A stretch of 64,000 nucleotides of DNA from Kingdonia uniflora (lineage: Eukaryota > Streptophyta > Magnoliopsida > Ranunculales > Circaeasteraceae), in NCBI GenBank assembly GCA_014058105.1, contig JACGCM010000674.1, forward strand, positions 372,001-436,000, given 5' to 3'. The notes under the pieces are model-generated. The model had not been told where the DNA came from and did not search any database. It saw only the letters and a program-made list of their open reading frames with translations. Both the position numbers and the translations under genes were made by a program. This document shows, in pieces, positions 45,637-57,200 of the stretch. Numbering within the stretch: the first letter of the stretch is position 1; every line of letters starts with the position of its first letter.

Positions 45637-46940
45637 ATGGTTAGCGGCAGGAGAGGCAGAGGACCCGTCATAGGTCGTGGGCGTAGGGGCCGTTTTGGCG
45701 GTCCTTTAGCTGGTGAGCTAACACTTAGCCAGGGGAGTGTGGTATCAGTTCAGGCTGGTTAGGCAGAGCAGACAGTTTTAGGGGCTGGGGTTGACGTAGA
45801 GTCATTACCAGGGGATCAGTTTCTGCAGGAGGTTCATCATATTCTGGTAGTTCCAGATCAGCTTAGAGTTTTACCTAGTCCAGTAGTTTCAGGGGTTTCA
45901 GCCGAGATGAGACAGTTCATGGAGATTTTTGCAGCTTCCTTTCTGTAGGCCAGGAGCCTAGCCGTCAAAGAGTACAGTTATCTAGTGCAGCTTCAGAAAT
46001 ACAGGCATTCGACATTTTCTGGCACTCTAGTTCCTTCCGAGGCTGAGATGTGGTTCAAGTCTATAGAAAAGAATTTGAACGCGATGAAGTGTCCAGACGG
46101 GCAGCAGGTGACACTGGCTACTTATCTATTCCAGGGAAAGGAAGACCGATGGTGGGATACAACCAAAAGGACAATTTCAGATACCCCTATTCTATGGTCT
46201 TCTTTCGAGGACTGGTTCTTTAGACAGTATGTACCGCAGAGTTACATAGACGCCTGCATCTCAGAGTTCCACTCGCTTGAGCAGGGCGATATGAGTATTG
46301 CCAGGTACGATCAGCGGTTTAACGAGCTTTCCCGTTACGTGCAGTTCATTGTCCATGATGAAGAATAGAAGAAGATGAAGTTTCTTAAGGGCCTACGTCC
46401 GTACTTTAGGAGATTCTTGATTACCTCAGAGGCCAGTACATATGCGGATGTATTGTCTAAGGCATTGGCATTGGAGCAGAATGACCTAGAGGGTCGTAAG
46501 TCAAAGGACTTGAGGAGCCAGCTGAGACAGGATTCGAGGCCCGATATGGGCAAGGCCGTTCAGGAGCAGTTTGGTGGTTCGGGTTCCAAGAGGCAGAGAT
46601 TGGATTTTGATAGTAGTGTACCATCCAGAGTTTTCGAGGGGTAGCAGTTTGAGAGATCACAGCTTAGTTTTGGTCGTTGTTGGAACTGCGGGGAGAAAGG
46701 GTATGCTAGGAGATTTTGCCCTAAACTTGGTGGAGACCAGCCGCCGTTACGACAGTTCCAGGGTCCCATGGTTCATCAATCGCGACCTCAGTTTCAGCAG
46801 GCTCAGCAACTGCAGTTCCAGGGTTCTCAGGGAAGATAGTATGTTCAGGGCCACCAGGGTGGTCAGAGACAGCAGCATCCAGGCCAGCAGCAGGGCCAGG
46901 GCCTAGGGCAGGGCAGGATGTATGCAGCGGGGAGGCAAGG
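45637..46940 (+). pseudogene. Tekay-B copy 1 gag (broken)
   Basis: Starts MVSGRRGRGPVIGRGRRG. The retrotransposon gag domain is at 45985-46368 (EAEMWFKSIEKNLNAMKC, YLFQGKEDRWWDTTKRT, QRFNELSRYVQFIV). The zinc knuckle reads CWNCGEKGYARRFC: its His is Tyr, so zinc binding should be lost. A Gln/Gly-rich tail follows. In-frame TAG stops at about 45760, 45946, 46369 and 46839 match CAG codons in other copies. ATG chosen by alignment with Tekay-A and copy 2. Confidence 0.85.
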
Positions 46941-46984
46941 TGCTCGTGATGCTCCTCCAGTGGTGCAGGTACGATACATAGCTC

Positions 46985-48346
46985 TTATACTTCAGCTCGT
47001 GTTTATTTTGACTCTGGTGCATCTCATTCATTCATAGCATACATTTTCCTCTCCACGATTGGTTTTGAGCCCTCGTTATTACTAGGTGAGATTTCTGCAG
47101 GTACTCCTATTGGTTCTTCGGCATCTATCTCACATATTTGTAGATATTGCCCGATTGTCATTTATGGTCGTGTCCTATCAGCAGACTTGTTAGTATTACT
47201 GATGCAGGAGTTCAACGTTATCCTGGGTATGGATTGGTTGTCGACTCATCGGGTTACCTTGAACTATTTCGAGAAGACGGCCACCTTCAGTATTCCTGGA
47301 GAGATGCAATTCGTGTTCACCAGTTCGAAACCTGCGCAGTTAGTGGATGGCTTGCTAGCTTTCTTAGAGTTAGAGTCATCGGGGGTGGACGTTAGCTCTA
47401 CTCTGGTGGTGCGCGATTATTCCGATGCTTTCCTGCAGATTCTCGGTTTACCACCGACGAGAGAGATTGATTTTGGCATAGATCTTTTGCCGGGTACGAC
47501 ACCAATTTCTAATGCTCCATATCGTACGACACCTGTGAGCTGAAGGAAATGAGGGGTCTGATTTCCGAGTTGATGGATCAGGGATTCATTCGGCCCAGTA
47601 CTTCTCCGTGGGGAGCGCCAATTTTTTTTGCAAAGAAGAAAGACGGTTCGATGCGCTTGTGTATTGATTTCAGCGAGTTAAACAAAGTCACGATCATGAA
47701 CAAATATCCGTTGCCTAGGATCGAGGACTTGTTTGGCCAGCTTCGGGGAGCGCAGTTCTTCTCGAAGATTGATCTCAGATCGAGTTATCATCAGATGAGG
47801 ATTAGGGCTGCAGATGTTTCGAAGACAGCATTACGGACTCGTTACGGGCACTATGAGTTTCTGGTTATCTCATTCGGGTTGACGAACGTGCCCGCAGTTT
47901 TTATGGATTTGATGAACCGTATTTTTAGCCCTTTTCTAGACCGGTTCGTCATCGTGTTTGTGGATGACATTCTAATTTACTCACAGACCGAGATAGAGCA
48001 CGAGGAGCACTTGAGGGTTGCATTACAAACTTTGAGGGAGAACGAGTTGTTCGCGAAGTTCGAGATGTGTGATTTTTGGCAACAGGAAGTGAAATTCATA
48101 GGGCAAATGGTGTCCAAGAATGGAATTGCGGTTGATCCTTCCAGGGTTGCAGCCATTTTAGATTGGGCAAAGCCGGCGAGTGTTACCGAGATTCGCAGCT
48201 TTCTGGGTTTGGCGGGTTATTATCACAGATTCATTGAGGGGTTTTCGCGGATTGCAGTTCCTTTGACCCGCTTGACGCAGAAGGATGTTAGGTTTTTTTG
48301 GGACGACAGATGTGCTTCAGCTTTTGCCAAGCTTAAGGAAGATTGA
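46985..48346 (+). pseudogene. Tekay-B copy 1 protease and reverse transcriptase
   Basis: Protease: VYFDSGASHSFIAYIF with the DSG active site at 47010-47018, then MQEFNVILGMDWLSTHRVTL. RT is open for 265 codons (47549-48346): [50 protein letters not shown] and [14 protein letters not shown] with the catalytic FVDD at about 47957-47968. [18 protein letters not shown] then leads to the connection domain. A small frame change at about 47538 separates protease from RT. This is the best-preserved RT in the window. Confidence 0.88.
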
Positions 48347-49078
48347 CTACAACCCCGGTGCTGAATGTTCCTTCCGGTAGGCTGAAGTATATGGTTTATA
48401 GTGAGGCTTCGCTTAGCGGACTGGGTTGCATGTTGATGCAGGAAGGCAAGGTGGTGGCCTATGCTTCCAGATAGCTTATGGTACACGAGAGGAATTATCC
48501 TTCTCATGACCTTGAGTTGGCAGCAGTGGCTTATGCACTGAAGATTTGGCGACATTACCTTTACTGAGAGAGGTTTGAGCTCTGTTCGGATCACAAAAGT
48601 TTACGGTAGCTCTTCTCGCAGAAAGAGCTGAATATAAGGCAACGCAGATGGATGGAATTCCTGAAGGACTACGTTATCGACTGGCAATATCACCCAGGGA
48701 AAGAAAATGTGGTGGCTGACGCTTTGAGCCATTTGCCTAGGGGATTTCAAGCATGTCTGATGATTCGTGAGTAGTCGATGCTTAGAGGCATAGCAGATTC
48801 CGGGCTGAGTTTTGTTTTCGGAGTACGGGTAGTTTCATTTCTAATCTGAGAGTTCAGCCCTCCTTGATTTCATGGATTATAGAGGCATAACAGCAGGATG
48901 ATATATTATAGTCTTAGGCGGCAGACAACAGCAGACCAGATTGGACAGTCAGTTCAGATGGCAGTATCAGATACAGAGACAGATTATGCTTACCAGACTC
49001 CAAGACACTGAAGCGTGAGGTGTTGAGCGAGGCTCACAGTTTGACATATACTATTCATCAAGGTTGTACGAAGATGTA
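48347..49078 (+). pseudogene. Tekay-B copy 1 RNase H and integrase start (broken, truncated)
   Basis: A one-base deletion near 48342 (AAGGAAGATTGAC against AAGAAAAGATTGGC in copy 2) puts RNase H out of frame. The DNA still follows copy 2 through [18 protein letters not shown] and [15 protein letters not shown]. It ends within the integrase zinc finger at CGAAGATGTA (49078), where it runs into an LTR end. Confidence 0.8.
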
Positions 49079-49120
49079 ATCGGTTCAGGTACTGATAATT
49101 AGATTTTTTTGGTCGTGATA
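49076..49120 (+). repeat. 45-bp remnant of a Tekay-B LTR 3' end at the copy junction
   Basis: From GTAATCGGTTCAGGTACTG to GGTCGTGATA, equivalent to the last ~46 bases of the 3' LTR (56355-56400, ending GGTCGTGACA). Integrase sequence meets it through a shared GTA (49076-49078). Confidence 0.85.
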
Positions 49121-49124
49121 GACT

Positions 49125-49136
49125 TGGCATCAGAGT
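49125..49136 (+). other. Primer-binding site, Tekay-B copy 2 (degraded)
   Basis: TGGCATCAGAGT, two C/T changes from TGGTATCAGAGC, 4 bases after the LTR remnant. The position shows that copy 2 begins at the normal start of an internal region. Confidence 0.75.
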
Positions 49137-49279
49137 GCTAGGTTAGTACCTATCTCTATTCTTCCAATCACATGACAAGTAATCTTAGAAGGAGTTAGGA
49201 TCGATTCCTTTTGGTTTAATGTATTTTATTTCTTCCGTTCTTTTCTAGTTCTGATGTGTGCCTTTCTATCTTGTATCAG

Positions 49280-50590
49280 ATGGTTAGAGGCAGGAGAGGC
49301 TGAGGCCGCTCTGTAGGTCATGGGCGGGGGGGCCGTATAGGCGATACTTTAGCTGGTGAGCCAACACTTAGCCAGGGGAGTGTGGTATCAGTTCCGGCAG
49401 GTCAGGCAGAACAGACAGTTTTAGGGGCTGCGGTTGACGTGGAGTCATTACCAGGGGATCATTTTTTGTAGGAGGTTTATCATATTCCCGTAGTTCCAGA
49501 GCAGCTTAGAGTTTTGCCTACTCCAGTGGTTCTAGGGGTTTCAGCCGAGATGAGATAGTTCATGGAGAGTTTTACAGCTTCCTTTCAGCAGGCCAGAAGC
49601 CTAGCCGTCAAAGAGTACAGTTATCTAGATCAGCTTGAGAAATACAGGCATCCGACATTTTTTGGCACTCTAGTTCCTTCCGAGGCTAAGACGTGGTTCA
49701 AGTCTATGGAAAAAACTTTGAACTTGATGAAGTGTCCAGACGAGCAGCAGGTGACACTGGTTACTTATCTACTCCAGGGAGAGGCAGACCGGTGGTGGGA
49801 TACAGCAAAGAGGACCATTTCAGAGACCCCTATTCTATGGTCTTCTTTCAAGGACCAGTTCTTTAGACAGTATATGCCGCAGAGTTTTAGAGACGCCTGC
49901 ATATTAGAGTTCTAGTCGCTTGAACAGGGCGATATGAGTATTACCAGGTACGATCAGCAGTTTAGGGAGCTTTCCTGTTACGTACCGTTCATTGTCCATG
50001 ATGAAGAACAGAAGAAGATGAAGATTTTTAAGGGCCTACGTCCGTAATTCAGGAGATTCTTGATCACCTCAGAGGCTAGTACATATGTAGATGTATTGTC
50101 TAAGGCATTGGCATTGGAGCAGAACGACCTAGAGGATCGTAAGTCCAAGGACTTAAAGAGCCAGCAGAGACAGGATTTGAGGTCTGATAAGGGCAAGGCC
50201 GTTCAGGAGCAGTTTGGTGGTTCGGGTTCCAAGAGGCAGAGATTGGGTTTTGATAGTAGTGTACCAACCAGAGTTGTCGAGGGGCTGCAGTTTGAGAGAT
50301 CACAGCTTAGTTCTGGTCATTATTAGAACTGCGGGGCGAAAGGGCATGTTAGGAGATTTTGTTCTAAACTTGGTGGAGACCAGCCGCCGTTACGACAATT
50401 CCAGGGTCCCATGGTTCATCAATCGTGACCTCAGTTTTAGCAGGTTCAGCAATGGCAGTTCCAGGGTCCTTAGGGAAGACAGTATGTTCAGGGCCAGTAG
50501 GGTGGTCAGAGACAGCAGCAGGGCTAGGGCCTAGGGCAGGGCATGATGTATGCAGTGGGGAGGTGAGGTGCTCGCGATGCTCCACCATTG
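49280..50590 (+). pseudogene. Tekay-B copy 2 gag (broken)
   Basis: Starts MVRGRRG. The gag domain at 49562-49915 has KTWFKSMEKTLNLMKC and YLLQGEADRWWDTAKRT. The zinc knuckle has lost its first Cys and gained a stop (Y*NCGAKGHVRRFC). TAG stops at about 49471, 49556, 50431, 50470 and 50498 replace CAG of other copies. The stop at 49556, just before FMESF, is at the same codon as the Tekay-A stop at 2950-2952. Confidence 0.82.
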
Positions 50591-50599
50591 ATGAAAGGT

Positions 50600-51900
50600 A
50601 CGATACCTATCTCTTATACTCCAGCTCGTGTTCTTTTTGACTCTAGTGCATCTCATTCATTCATAACATACATTTTCCTCTCCACGATTGGTTTTGAGTC
50701 CACTTTAATTACCAGATAAGATTTCTGAGGGTACTCTTATTGGTTTTTCGGCATCAATCTCACATATTTGCAGAGATTGCCCGATTGTCGTTTGTGGTCG
50801 TGTCTTATCAGCAGACTTGTTAGTATTACCGATGCCGGAGTTCGACGTTTTCCTGGTATGGATTTGTTATCGACTCATCGAGTTACCTTGAACTGTTTCG
50901 AGAAGACGGCTACCTTCAGTATTCCTGGAGAGAGGCAATTCATGTTCACCAGTTCGAAACCTGCGCAGTTTGGGGACGGCATGCTAGCTTTCATAGAGTT
51001 AGAGTCATCGGGGGTGGACGTTAGCTCTATTTCTGTGGTGTGTGATTATTTCGATGCTTTCCTACTGATTCCCAGTTTACCACCGACGAGAGAGATTGAT
51101 TTTGGCATAGGTCTTTTGCCGGATACGGCACCGATTTCTAAAGCTCCATATCGTATGGTACCTGTTGAGCTAAAGGAATTGAGGGGTCAGATTTCCTAGT
51201 TGATGGATCAGCGATTCATTTGGCCTAGTACTTCTCCGTGGGAAGCACCTCTTTTTGTTTGCAAAGATGAAAGACGGTTCGATGCGCTTGAGTATTAATT
51301 TCTGCGAGTTAAACAAAGTCACAATCAAGAACAAATATCCGTTTCCTAGGATCGAGGACTTGTTTGCCAGCTTCTGGGAGTGTAGTTCTTCTCGAAGATT
51401 GATCTCAGATCGGGTTATCATCAGCTGGGGATCAGGACAGCAGATGTTTCGAAGACAGCATTTCGGACACGTTACGGGCACTATGAGTTTCTGGTTATGC
51501 CGTTCCGGTTGACGAACGCGCCCGCAATTTTTATAGATTTGATGAGCTGTGTTTTCAGCCCTTTTCTTGACCGGTTCGTCATCGTGTTCGTGGATGACAT
51601 TCTGATTTACTCACAGACCGAGACAGAATACGAGGAGCACTTGAAGGTCGCATTACAGACTTTGAGGGAGAACGAGTTGTTCGGGAAGTTTGGGAAGTGT
51701 GATTTTTGGCAACAGGAAGTGAAATTCCTAGGGCACGTGGTGTCCAAGAATGGAATTGCGGTTGATCCTTCCAAGGCTGTTGCCATTTCAGATTGGGCAC
51801 AGCCGGCGAGTGTTAGCGAGATTCGAAGCTTTCTGGGTTTGGCGGGTTATTATCGTAAATTCATTAAGGGTTTTCGCGGATTGCAGCTCCTTTGACCCGC
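50600..51900 (+). pseudogene. Tekay-B copy 2 protease and reverse transcriptase (broken)
   Basis: The protease motif reads VLFDSSASHSFITYIF: the catalytic DSG is DSS (50639-50647). RT blocks: [20 protein letters not shown] (51300), then after frame changes [16 protein letters not shown] and [14 protein letters not shown] (FVDD at about 51587-51598), and [16 protein letters not shown]. Several one- or two-base changes break the frame between 51190 and 51500. Confidence 0.85.
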
Positions 51901-52338
51901 TTGACGCAGAAAGACGTTTGGTTTATTTGGGATGACAGATGTGCTTCATATTTTGCCAAGCTGAAGAAAAGATTGGCTACAGCCCCAGTACTGATTGTTC
52001 CTTCCAGTAGGCTGAAGTATATGGATTACAGTGACGCTTCGCTTAGCGGACTGGGTTGCGTGTTAATGCAGGAAGGCAAGGTGGTTGCCTATACTTCTAG
52101 ACAACCTCAGGTACACGAAAGGAATTATCCTACTCATGACCTTGAGTTGGCAGTAGTGGTTTATGCACTGAATATTTGGCGACATTACCTTTACGGAGAG
52201 AGGTTCGAGCTCTTTTCGGATCACAAAAATTTATGGTACTTCTTCTCACAGAAAGAGCTGAATATGAGGTAGCGCAGATGGATAGAATTCCTGAAGGACT
52301 ATGATATCGACTGACAGTATCACCCTGGGAAAGCAAAT
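51892..52338 (+). pseudogene. Tekay-B copy 2 RNase H
   Basis: [56 protein letters not shown] and [15 protein letters not shown] are typical Ty3 RNase H blocks, including the first catalytic Asp (YSDAS) and a Glu region. TAG at 52270-52272 (CAA in copy 1) and a TGA for Trp at about 52313-52315 close the frame before [15 protein letters not shown]. Confidence 0.82.
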
Positions 52339-53916
52339 GTGGTGGCTGACGCTTTGAGCCGTTTGCCTAGGGGATTTCAAGCACGTCTGATGATTAGTCA
52401 GTGGTCGATGCTTAGCGGCATAGCAGATTCTGGGATGAGTTTGCGTTTACAGAGTACGGGTAGTTTCATTTCTAATCTGAGTGTTCAGCCCTCCTTGATT
52501 TCACGGATTATAGAGGCACAACAGCAGGATGATATATTACAGTCTTGGGCGGCAGACGACAGCAGACCAGATTGGACAGTCAGTTCTGATGGCGGCATCA
52601 GATACAGAGGTAGATTATGCTTACCAGACTCCAAGATACTGAAGTGTGAGGTGTTGAGCGAGGCTCACGGTTCGAGATGCACTATTCATTCTGGTAGAAC
52701 GAAGATGTACCAGGACCTGAAGTGGCATTATTGGTGGAACAATATGAAGCGTGAAGTAGCTGAATTTGTTTCCAAATGCCTTACTTGTCAACAAGTGAAG
52801 GCAGAACATCAGAGACCAGCAGGGAAACACAGACCTTTACCTATTCCAGAGTGGAAATGGGAGCACGTGACGATGGACTTCATTTCAGGCTTGCCGCAGA
52901 TGAAGAGAAAACACGACTCTATTTGGGTGGTTGTGGACCGTTTGACTAAATCGGCACATTTTGTCCCGGTTCACACGACGTTAACGGTCGATGAGTTGAG
53001 CAGAATCTATGGGAAGGAAATAGTACGTTTACACGGGGTTCCAGTGTCTGTAGTATCAGATAGAGATGCCAAATTTACCAGCAAATTTTGGAAAAGTTTT
53101 CAGTGTGCTATGGATACTAGACTAGATTTTAGCACAGCATTTCACCCTCAGACCGATGGACAGACAGAGCGAGTCAACCAGATTCTTAAAGATATGCTTC
53201 GAGCTTGTGCTTTAGACTTGAAGGGTAGCTGGGATGAGTACTTACCTTGGGCGGAGTTTGCGTATAACAATAGCTTTCAGTCGAGTATCGGGATGGCACC
53301 TTATGAGGCCTTACATTGTAGACCGTGCAGATCACCACTGAGTTGGGCAGAGGTTGGGGAACAAAGTTTACTGGGGCCAGACTTAGTTCGCGAGACTGTA
53401 GAGGCAGTTACTATCATCAGGGATTGGTTGCGTACAACACAGAGTCGATAGAAGAGTTATGCAGATGCCCGTAGGAGACCTCTAGAGTTTGCTGCAGGTG
53501 ATCACGTTCTATTGAAGGTTTCTTTGATGAAGGGCGTGATGCATTTCAGCAAAAAGGGAAAGTTAGCTCCGAGATTTATCAGTCCGTTTGAAATTCTTGC
53601 TAGAGTCGGAAAGTTAGCTCACAGATTGGCATTACCGCCGCAGTTAGACCGGGTTCATAACGTGTTTCACATTTCCATGCTGAGGAAGTATGAGCGCGAC
53701 CCGACTCATGTTATTGATTGGGAACCCATCGAGGTTCAGGCAGATGCCTCGTATATAGAGCATCCACTGAGTATTTTGGACCGTGAGGAAAAGATTTTGC
53801 GCAGTAAGATTATTCCATTTGTGAAGGTCCAGTGGGGTCACCATGGACTGGAGGAGGCTACGTGGGAGTTGGAGGTTGACGTGAGGGGGCGTTATCCCCA
53901 TTTATTCTCGAATTGA
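52339..53916 (+). pseudogene. Tekay-B copy 2 integrase with chromodomain (one in-frame stop)
   Basis: Open for 370 codons (52339-53451), then a TAG at 53449-53451, then the same frame to 53916. Zinc-finger residues: CTIHSGRTKMYQDLKWHYWW and CLTCQQVKAEH. Core residues: VTMDFISGLPQM (Asp), VSVVSDRDAKFTSKFW (Asp) and PQTDGQTERVNQ (Glu), so the DDE set is complete. After GDHVLLKVS and FHISMLRKYERDP comes the C-terminal chromodomain-like region (EKILRSKIIPFVKVQWGHHG, EEATWELEVDVRGRYPHLF). This tail defines chromoviruses and steers insertion to marked chromatin. Confidence 0.88.
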
Positions 53917-53950
53917 GGTATGTGTTAACTTTCGGGTCGAAATTTCCTTT

Positions 53951-53964
53951 TTAGGGGGGTAGAA
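53951..53964 (+). other. Polypurine tract of Tekay-B
   Basis: TTAGGGGGGTAGAA directly before the 3' LTR. Confidence 0.7.
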
Positions 53965-56400
53965 TATAGTGACCCTAAATTTTTTTAATTTCTTTTACTA
54001 TTCCCATTTCGCATATTTCAAATTCCTGATCATTTTGCATATTCCAACTCTTTAAGGTCTGCATATAATCATTCACGTTGCTCATTCCACTCTTATTCTA
54101 ACCGTTATGCATACATTGGTGTACTATATTTTTAGTTTTGGGTATTAGATTCCCTTATAGTGGTTTTGGTGGTTTCGGCGGGAGGAGGCCGTATCATGAC
54201 CTTGGGGACCCCTAGAGGGGTCGGGTATGATGCTGTAATTGAGTGTGTGTGGTTTGGGGTGATTTCGGAAGTCCGTTGGGTTCGATGCTAGGTTCTGGAA
54301 TTTTTAGGTAAAAAGATTCCTTTTCGTCAACTTAGGCTTTCCGGTGGTTTTAGGGCGGAGTAGGCTATTTTTTTATTGTGGGCAACCCCTAGACAGTTTG
54401 GTTATGTCATTGTGTGCATGTGGGTGTTGCCGACAGCCCCTATCAGTTCCGTTAAGGCTTAGGACTTAACCCATTCATTTCGTCTTTTCGGCGTCTTTTC
54501 TGTCCATTTCTTAACTTTTGTTCAGAAAAGTTTTGAACTGTTTTTTTTTAGCGTTGGCTCTTCTAGATGGGTTGGTTATGTTAGTGTGTACGTGTCGGTG
54601 CTGCCGACAGCCCCTATCAGTTCCGTTAAGGCTTAGGACTTAACCCATCCATTTCGTCCTTTCGGCGTCTTTTCTATCCATTTTCTGGACTATTTTTTTT
54701 AACCGCTTTGGGCTGTTTTGAGCTATTTTTTTTTAGCGTTGGCTCTTCCTCGCGATACACATTGGCCCCCTTATATAAACAATACTTAACCCCCAAATTC
54801 ATTTCACTCCTCTCTCTGCAGATCCTCTCCTCTCACGCCAAATTCGTCGCATCTCCTCGCCGTGATCTTCACCCCATTACTAATGTTGGAGTATGATTTA
54901 GGGTTTATAGGGTTTGTGATTATTGAGCTTCAATTGGGGTTTTGGGTGTTGTTAGGTCGTTTGGGAAATCGTTGTCGCTCGCTCCGCACTCCCTTTGCCG
55001 TTTCGCGATTCCTAGGGCTTGGAACTCCAGTTTTGGCATCATCAGGAAGCGAGCATTATAATAGGCGAGTTTCCCATCTTTGCTAAGTTTCCATACTAAT
55101 TGCTTAGTGTTAATTTAGAGAATTACCTGTGTTAGAGAGGTGTTGATAATTTTAACTATAAACTAGTTAGCCGTTCTTAGCATTATTGTAGTTTATTGCC
55201 TGTTAATTTAGTTAGCTACTCTTAGTATTGGTTTGACTAAAGTTATGGACTTCTAGTATCGTTAGAACATCTTGTGGTTAGACATGTCAGATTGAACCCT
55301 CCTTCTTCGTTTAGCTTAATTATGGCATAGCACTGTGATGGGGTAATTAGTCACTGCTTGTCTGTGAATTCGCTTACCCCTTGGATTGTATTTAATTCAC
55401 CTAAAACTTAGTATGATCGGGTCTCAGATACAGAGAAAAGATATGGTTTGATTAGTCTTCCTGGTGCCCAGTCTCGTCCTATGAAGAGAGACATGGTTGG
55501 ATACTATTTCCTGGTGCCCAGTCTTCTCTTGAGTGTAATGTTATGGTTGGAATAGTTCTCCCGGTGCCCAGTCTCATCCGACAAGGAGAAAAATGGTTAG
55601 GTGCTAGTTCCTGGTGCCCAGACTTCTCAGGCGAGGTTGAAATGCATGTCTCATAACAACACATCTTGTAGAATTTTGAAATAAGTATGGGATTATTCCA
55701 AATTTACCACCATCATATCATCAGAGCATTGCATCATATCATATTCTGCATACTCTCTGTTCTTCCTAACTCTTATTCTAAATCCTATCATCCATTCTTT
55801 TGTTCTTATTCTAAATCACTCACTTCTTCTTTTGGCAGCATTATAGATCTTGCTAGTGATCGTGTAGAGTAACTGTAGCATAATTAAACTGTAGTAGTAG
55901 TAGTTGTTTTTGGTTACTTTACATTAAAGATTTTCCCTTTATTATTCACTCCTCACTCTTCTTCAGCACTGGATCACTTAGTTTGTTATTTAGCTTTGTC
56001 GGGTTTCGATGAGCTATTGTTTTGCTCACCCTCACTATTTGTTAACATTTCAGAGGTTGAGTAGTTGTTTTCTGCCGAGGATTCCGGCTGGTTTGGAGCT
56101 GATTTTGGGGCTGTTGTAGATCTCCATAGTTTTAGACATCCATGTATATGATCATAGCTTTTGACTCTGTATATTATTCAGGACTTTGTATATATTCAGT
56201 TGATGTATATATGTCTTTTGTTTCCGCTATTGTTGTTCATTCTTATTTTTCTCTGATGATTTTTCTAAGTGAATGATCGAGCCAGAATTTGTCTACGGCT
56301 CGATCGTTAGTGGGCTAAATCTTTGGATTCCCAACCTGTGCAACCTCTAGTCTCAGTAATCGGTTCAGGTACTGATTATTAGATTTATGGGGTCGTGACA
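53965..56400 (+). repeat. 3' LTR of Tekay-B
   Basis: 2436 bp. It starts TATAGTGACCC (TG changed to TA) and ends GGTCGTGACA. Two units of the ~176-bp and four units of the ~50-bp minisatellite explain nearly all of the 282-bp length difference to the 5' LTR. Confidence 0.9.
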
Positions 56401-56404
56401 ATCA

Positions 56405-57200
56405 AGTAGGATATATTCTTACATTGAATGTTACAAAACAAAAAGAAGCTTGCCTTCCTGCTACCAAACTTGAATAAAATTTATCCATTGTTGTAAGTCT
56501 GTTTTGGACATGAACCAAATCTTCCTCATGAGTCAAGCACGTAGTTTTCTCCTAAAGTAGTTGATATCTGAGGTGATATGATGATAATACTTCCTCTCAG
56601 GAAACATTGAGTCCGCATGCTCGTGTACAAACCTTAGTATCTTTACCACAAACTTGTGCAATGGGATCGTTGTCAATGTCTAAGCCAACTGTTTGAGGTT
56701 TAGTGATACAAATGTTTCTTATTTCCTCTCATAAATGAAATTAAAACCAAAAGATTTAAGTTTATTTTATATTGATGATTAAATTGAAATTTATTAAATA
56801 GTTGTATTAATGATTACCAGCTCGACATTAAGCTCTGGTGTAAGAGAAGATCTGTCAGCTCTTGTATGTGTATCTAAGTATACATCTATCCTCAAAACTA
56901 GTACTTTAGGATTTTTCTTCCTCTGCAAAAGTCAAGTAAAAATGTAAACACAATCAAAAACATCTATATTACTTAAAAATAAATTAGCACAAATGCAAAT
57001 CCTTTAGTTGTTCTTCCACTTCCATGCCTACCAGATGTATGTGACCTCTTCATAGCCTTCCTTGCCGCCTAACCCTTTTCTCGATGAGTTATTACTCTGG
57101 GTTCTCTTTGCAACTTAAGAAATCTTTCCCAATCTTTAGGTCTAACTTTTTTAGAAATTTTATTCTTCTTACCTCGTCATTGGGATATGGGTTATAGTTA
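56405..57200 (-). pseudogene. CACTA conserved plant En/Spm protein (broken)
   Basis: Read leftwards: VRPKDWERFLKLQREPRV, then THREKG, a stop, RSHTSGRHGSGRTTKG (57190-57000). After a gap come KNPKVLVLRIDVYLDTHTRA and LTPELNVELV (about 56940-56820), then DNDPIAQVCGKDTKVCTRAC (about 56690-56620) and a probable coiled coil to 56410. The HxxGRxG, R.D.YL.THTR and D.IAQVxGKD blocks in this order match the plant transposase (Ptta/En/Spm) family. The gap is probably an intron. Tekay-B interrupts the end. Confidence 0.6.

Larger units (their letters stand above)
42760..56400 (+). mobile_element. Tekay-B: chromovirus with a duplicated internal region
   Basis: LTRs at 42760-45477 and 53965-56400, with target duplication ATCAA on both sides (42755-42759 and 56401-56405). 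The interior holds two head-to-tail copies. Copy 1 (45478-49078) goes from the primer site to the integrase zinc finger. Copy 2 (49121-53964) goes from its own primer site to the chromodomain and 3' LTR. They are joined by a 45-bp remnant of an LTR 3' end (49076-49120). A normal element has one copy. The intact target duplication places the whole 13.6 kb in one insertion site within the CACTA element. Confidence 0.88.
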
